64,000 bases of DNA from the NCBI GenBank assembly GCA_022592445.1, contig JABYQR010000211.1, forward strand, positions 16,873 through 80,872. The letters are read 5' to 3'. Below, in pieces: positions 59,295 through 64,000 of the stretch. Within the stretch, counting starts at the first letter, position 1, and each line of letters begins with the position of its first letter. The position numbers and the translations under genes are program-made. Source of the stretch: Cytidiella melzeri. Lineage: Eukaryota > Basidiomycota > Agaricomycetes > Polyporales > Irpicaceae. The notes under the pieces were generated by a model that saw nothing but the letters and a program-made list of their open reading frames with translations, ran no database searches and was not told the origin of the DNA.

Positions 59295-59979
59295 TGTCAC
59301 AGATTTTCAATGTTTTTACAAGACTTGCCTTACCAGGCAACGGTATTATTGGGAATATTTAAGCGCTCGTCAAGCGCTTATCCAGCGCTTATCTGGCGCT
59401 TATCAGGCGCTTATTCCGGCGCTTATTCTCAGTGCCTATCAATTGATGCGCTGATGCGCCTCCTGTCTCTGATGCGCTCCTTTCCTTATCTGTGTATCAC
59501 ATGATAGAACTCTCTGGAACCTTGTGGAACATGCTGGAACTATGATGTCATAGTATAGAGCATTCCATTAGATGATGTCATAGTTCTTAGAACCTTCTGG
59601 AAAAGTCTAGCCTTGGCTTAGAACAAGCTAGAACAAGTCTAGCCTTGGGACTGGGTCATGGGGTCAGGTCATGGGGACAATTGCAATTGGTTGATTATTG
59701 AAGTGGCACCACTAGGGCATAGGGCATGCTTAGTAAGGTAGATTACTTTGCTTACTTATGTAGGTATTAGGGGTCTTAGGGTAGTACCTGGGGTCCTCCC
59801 CTTCATGTATATATAGTGGCACTCCTGAGGGCATATCCCCTCAGTCTTATCTACTCTGTTGAACTAGGACTACTCAGTACCCACCAGTACTTCGCTCACC
59901 ACACCTCTTACTCTCTATCTCACACAATCTCCCCCAAGTTTATCAACTTACCTGGTGAGTAGTAACCTTAACTGTTACA
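59295..59979 (+). repeat. 5' LTR of gypsy C
   Basis: 685 bp, TGTCACAG...TGTTACA. It contains a row of GCGCTTATC-type words near 59,360-59,420. Homologous copies lie at 41,251-41,903 and 58,410-58,735. Confidence 0.92.
59808..59851 (+). promoter_or_regulatory. LTR promoter and self-primer word of C
   Basis: TATATATA at 59,808-59,815 and CAGTCTTATC at 59,842-59,851, 34 nt from the first TATA base as in A and B. The word is the exact reverse complement of 59,984-59,993. Confidence 0.75.
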
Positions 59980-59983
59980 TTTG

Positions 59984-59993
59984 GATAAGACTG
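59984..59993 (+). other. Primer-binding site of gypsy C (self-primed)
   Basis: GATAAGACTG, 4 nt after the LTR end, pairs perfectly with 59,842-59,851. The sequence is unrelated to that in A and B. Confidence 0.7.
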
Positions 59994-60559
59994 CCCCTAC
60001 TCCCTCACGTCTCTGGACGTGCTGGAGGTTTTCTTTCCCTTTCTTCTAGGTCTTGTGCCTGTGCGTGGGCCCCCTTACAAATCCTCTAGAAATAGAGGTA
60101 GCCGGACCATAGGCTCTAAGTGGTAGTCGTGTCTAGGCCTTGCCTTGATGCGCACAACTTGAATCACCCTCTTGCCCGACGCTCCTAGAGCTGATCAGAG
60201 CAGGGGTTGGCATTATGCCAACATGATGAAAGTGTGCCTCCCCACAGGCGATAGTGGAGTCTGGTGTCAGACGCTCGTTATAAGAGCTAGACAACAGGAC
60301 TAGAAGCCCATGAGTGCCTAGGCACGAAGACGGGTAACTTGTTCTGGCTGGACTTAGGGTCAGTGTAATACTGATCCGCCAACCATTTGCCGCACGGGTG
60401 GAACCGTGACGGAGATCCTATTCACCACCGGACCTGGAGAGAGAGTCCAGGCTGATGCCGGCACTACCCCACGCACACACAGGACCTCTCCTATATGGAG
60501 ATTTGTTTTGCACATCACTGAGCTGTCAAGCTCATCACGCATTGTCACCCACAGTCACC

Positions 60560-61336
60560 ATGCCTCTTTCCCGCTTCATCGCTGCTAGGTCTGGTCGCAA
60601 GACCCCTTACTCCATCCCCGACCGCAACAAAGTCACCAGACTTCAGGAACGCCTTTCAGTCTCCAAGGAGACTCTTGACAAGTTCAAAGACGCTGGCAAG
60701 CCTCGCCTGCTCAAGTACCCCGATAACAAGCTCCTCATCAAGAGGATCGACCTCAAGGAGCAGGCTCGCACCACCATCGAGCATGAGGAGAACCAGGATC
60801 GCATGGGAAAGGTCTCCCACCTCATGTCTCAGCTCAGCCTTCTCGACAGGATCGAGAAGCAAGAGAAGGAAAAAGCTGAAAAGCTTACTCTCCTTCAGCG
60901 TATCAAGGAGCGCAACCAACGCACTTACATTCCCACTCCCAATCCGCTCCCCGCCTCTCTCCACTTCCGTAAAACGAAGCTCATGCTTTGTCAACAGGAA
61001 TTCAAACCAATGGTCACAGCGGCCTGTCAAAGGCTTGAGCCTGTGCTCAAGAAGCTGGACGCCTCCTTCTCAAGTGGTGGGCAATCCTCTAACCACCAGC
61101 TCAACACTTGTCGGGAGAAAGCACAGCTACTGATTGGTCGTTTTTTCAAGATCCAACAGTGGTTCAAGGAGAATCACACAGACAAGATGTCGAATAGGGA
61201 ATGGAGGATGTTAAAGAAGGACTTAAAGAGTTTAGGAAGGATTAGTTTTGTGGACATACATCAAAGATGGGGTTATATACTAGAGCTACTAGAAGGACTG
61301 TTCGATATGAACGCCTTTGTATATGCAGAAATGTAA
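60560..61336 (+). CDS. Gypsy C ORF1, unrecognised protein ahead of gag
   Basis: 258 residues from the Met at 60,560 (context CACCATGCC); an upstream in-frame Met at 60,455 is less likely. Lys/Arg/Glu-rich and helical, with KLTLLQRIKERNQR in the middle and REWRMLKKDLKSLGRISF near the C terminus, the counterpart of the conserved block in ORF1 of A and B. It ends with TAA and gag starts separately about 170 bp downstream. Function unknown. Confidence 0.75.
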   Translation: MPLSRFIAARSGRKTPYSIPDRNKVTRLQERLSVSKETLDKFKDAGKPRLLKYPDNKLLIKRIDLKEQARTTIEHEENQDRMGKVSHLMSQLSLLDRIEKQEKEKAEKLTLLQRIKERNQRTYIPTPNPLPASLHFRKTKLMLCQQEFKPMVTAACQRLEPVLKKLDASFSSGGQSSNHQLNTCREKAQLLIGRFFKIQQWFKENHTDKMSNREWRMLKKDLKSLGRISFVDIHQRWGYILELLEGLFDMNAFVYAEM

Positions 61337-61510
61337 TAAAATGTATGGGCTGACAAGCCTCATTTTACTTGGTGACAACTTCCTGAAAAGGATTTAATGT
61401 GTGGAAAACAACTCTGACAAGAGTTCAATGTGTGAAAAGTGGTGTTTCTCTTCTTCTTATACTAGAAATAGTATTCTGCTTATCCTTTGCTAACTAAGAA
61501 ATTAGAAGCA

Positions 61511-62652
61511 ATGGCCACTCAATCTAACGCCGGATCCAGCGCTGCCCCCGCTGCTAATGCCAACCTCACCCACCCGGTTCCTTTCGGCAAAATCACGCCG
61601 ATTGTCTACAACCCTTCAATCAAGAACTTTGAGCAGCACATTTTCCATAACCTCAACATGGCCCAAAGGGCTTTCACTCGCACAGTTGAGGGTGAAGCAA
61701 CTACTACCATTGTTCACAACATGATGAATCAGATGGTTCTCATTTGGAACAATCAGCTGTCGTTGCTGGAGGATAACCTCCAGGAATATGTTGATAAGGT
61801 CTCTCAAGACCTCTACTCGCAGTCTGCCGCAGACACACAAGTCCAGTGGATGGACACTGATCTTGACATGGTCAAAACAACGATCACAATGTGGTCAACC
61901 AGATCAACCAGCTTCCCTTGTTGCAAGGACAAGGAGGATCCTCGCGCCAGCCTAAGATTGGCAACCCCCGGAGTTCAATGGCACCGATGGCAAGGTCAAG
62001 TTCAACGAGTGGTTGAACAAGATCTCTCTGTGGCTTGTCCACGAGAACGTTGCTACAGATAGGCAACGTATTGCCGTCGCGATGAACCGGCTCTCAGGTG
62101 CGGCGGCTCAATACATGGAGCCTGGATCAAGAAGCTGACAAGGGTCAGACAATTGGAACGTGGGAAGAGTTCGAGAACGAGCTCAAGGTACAATACGGAC
62201 AACGGGACGACAAGGAAGGTGCTCAAAGGAGCTCAATGCCTTGTTCAATAACACGGATCTGGCGCATAAGAACTTCGTCAATTACGCGGAACGCTTCCGT
62301 ACACTTGGCAGGCTTTCTGGATACGAAGACGACTTGCTTATTTATAAGCTCAAGCATGTCATCGAGAAGGACATGAGGCTCGTCATGATTGGGAAAGATG
62401 AAAATCAAATCCCTACAACTTGGCCCAGTTCCTCGACCTCTTGCTCGACATCCACAAGAAGGTCTATCCGGGAAAGCACAGGCAGATCTTTGCAAGGAAA
62501 AGGATACATCCACTCCTATGGAGGTGGACGCTGCGGATAAGAAGAAGAAGAAGAACGAGAAGCGGAACAAGGGCAAGGGCAAAGAGGTGAACTCGACTGA
62601 AAAGTCGGAGAAGTTCTGTCACATTCACAAGTCCAAAGGACATAACACATGA
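61511..62652 (+). pseudogene. Gypsy C gag (frameshifted)
   Basis: Starts MATQSNAGSSAAPAANANLT and is open to 62,062. Frame changes follow near 61,960 and 62,110, and again near 62,400. Recognisable gag pieces include FTDLDLAHKNFVNYAERF-like sequence near 62,260, and a Lys-rich stretch before KFCHIHKSKGH, the start of a zinc knuckle, ending at TGA 62,650. Not functional as read. Confidence 0.7.
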
Positions 62653-62957
62653 ATGTAACCTCAACAGCCTGAAGAAGAAGCCCGATGAGAAGAAGAAGGA
62701 AGGAAGAAGGATGGAAAGTCTTTGGTGCCGAAAAAGATTCGGGCAGCAGATGCCAGGACTCTGGGACGGACAGCGAGGCCAAAGCCCCTAAGGCTTCATT
62801 GTCAAAACAAAAAACATAAATACCGCGCGCCTAGAGTTGGCGGCTCATATTGAGGAGGTTCCAACGAAGATGATGAACCTTCGACTCCTCACCCGTCCCC
62901 TGACAAGGGTAAAGGGAAAAAGCCGACCAAGGGCAAGGATTTTTTCCGAAGCGTCAT

Positions 62958-64000
62958 GTGACTCCCTGCGAACATGATTGCTTAGGCCCAGATACCCTCG
63001 ATCTTTGTAACGTAGATACTGTCAAAAATGTAGCGCGTTCTAAGAATTCATTTTTTCTACCGGTTACAATTTGGGTATATGGAAAGAAAGTGCAGGTCGA
63101 AGCTCTGGTAGATTCAGGAGCCACAACCACGTTCATCAGTAAGTCAGTGGTTGAAAGTAACAATCTGGTAACAAATCAACTGGCATCACCGTTTAACGTC
63201 ATCAACGTCGACGGTACTCCCAATAAAGATGGTCAAATCACTCACTCAGTACGTGCATACCTAGAATAGGTTGCACAGAGCAAGACAACACATGCTCGTT
63301 ACTGATCTCGGTAGTAAACAAATGATTATCGGGATGACCTTCTTACGCCGCCACAATCCGGAGATAGATTGGGCAAATGGCGAGTGGAGATTTACCAGAT
63401 GTCCTGAGCTCTGTGCCCCAAGAGCTCGTAAAAACATCACCGTAACTCAAGAAGAGATCGATGAGCTTGAGTTACCTAAGGGATGTTCGGTGTCAGACAA
63501 CCTGGACAGAATAGGAACTGTTGACCCGGACAACCCTCACATCCACTGGATCAACTTAGACGATCCAGAAGACCAAGAAATAGCAGAAATAATCGCTGAA
63601 CTTTCTGGAAAGGAAGATGAGGGCTTTGAAGACGGCTTTGACGAACAAGAATCTGTCAATTGGAAGCCATTAGTACCAAAATATCTATGGGAATTTGGTG
63701 ACGTCTTTTCAAAAAAGAAATCAGAGCGCATGCCGTTACGCAAACCGTACAATCACGCGATCGAATTTGAGGAAGGTGCCTCCCTTCCCAAAGCGGCTAA
63801 ACTATACCCGCTGTCTCCAATGGAAAAGAATTCTCTAGATCAATGGATTGAAGAGGAACTCCGAAAAGGTTACATCCACAAATCGAAAATTCCGATTGCA
63901 GCACCTGTGTTCTTCGTCAAGAAGAAAGATGGCTTGTTGCGCCTTGTGCAAGACTACCGAAAACTGAACGACATCACGGTGAAAAACCGGTACCCCATAC
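62958..64000 (+). pseudogene. Gypsy C pol, protease and start of RT
   Basis: The protease motif VDSGATTTFIS lies near 63,110. A TAG at 63,267 and a frame change follow. From 63,292 the frame is open to the window end ([20 protein letters not shown]..., then [20 protein letters not shown], the first RT motifs). Integrase and 3' LTR are beyond the window. Confidence 0.85.

Larger units (their letters stand above)
59295..64000 (+). mobile_element. Gypsy element C, 5' part (runs off the window)
   Basis: LTR, primer site, ORF1, gag and the start of pol are present; RT is cut by the window end. The layout equals A and B but the sequence is clearly a different family. Gag and the protease region need several frame changes, so this copy is defective. 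The 5-bp left flank is GTGAC. Confidence 0.9.

Overview
The window is from a fungal genome, most likely an Agaricomycete (Basidiomycota). The host genes carry many introns of about 50-60 bp, the families seen (P450, S10 carboxypeptidase, DUF6534-like, F-box/LRR) suit mushroom-forming fungi, and the retrotransposons are chromodomain Ty3/gypsy and Ty1/copia types. I cannot name the species. No rRNA, tRNA or CRISPR array was recognised.

Layout. (1) 1-18,935: a dead Ty1/copia element. Its gag-protease part (1-1126) and its RT-RNase H part (16,927-18,706) are separated by a chromodomain gypsy element, 'A' (1127-16,715). A is itself split inside its first ORF by a second gypsy element, 'B' (2229-9955), with a clean 5-bp target duplication AAGGC. 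(2) 18,936-19,935: fragments of a repetitive, foldback-like family. (3) 20.4-38.1 kb: a gene-bearing stretch. It holds an intact 12-exon cytochrome P450; a divergent pair of intact multi-exon genes (23,368-24,996 minus, 25,196-29,751 plus) that I read as a candidate DNA-transposon or selfish gene pair; an alpha-tubulin pseudogene; a small conserved fungal gene; an F-box/LRR gene; a broken alcohol-acetyltransferase-like gene; an ARPC5 fragment; and a secreted-protein gene. (4) 38.2-50.7 kb: repeats dominated by a long inverted repeat (arms about 1.6-1.9 kb, spacer about 195 bp). This structure received a gypsy solo LTR (TSD AGGTT) and an intact, young copia element (TSD GAAGA). (5) 51.7-55.9 kb: a carboxypeptidase gene whose catalytic serine has become arginine, and a truncated DUF6534-like gene. 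(6) 56-64 kb: a solo LTR of A (TSD AGTGA), more foldback fragments, an LTR remnant of family C, a copia LTR fragment, and the 5' two thirds of a third gypsy element, 'C', running off the right edge.

The strongest observation concerns replication of the three gypsy families. In each, a 10-nt word in the LTR, starting exactly 34 nt after the first base of a TATATATA box, is a perfect reverse complement of a 10-nt word just after the 5' LTR. The words differ between families but co-vary. This is the signature of Tf1-type self-priming by the 5' end of the transcript. All three families also encode a conserved, unrecognised ORF ahead of gag. The copia element instead carries a primer site matching the anticodon region of initiator tRNA-Met. 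All coordinates, exon joins and LTR comparisons were made by eye.
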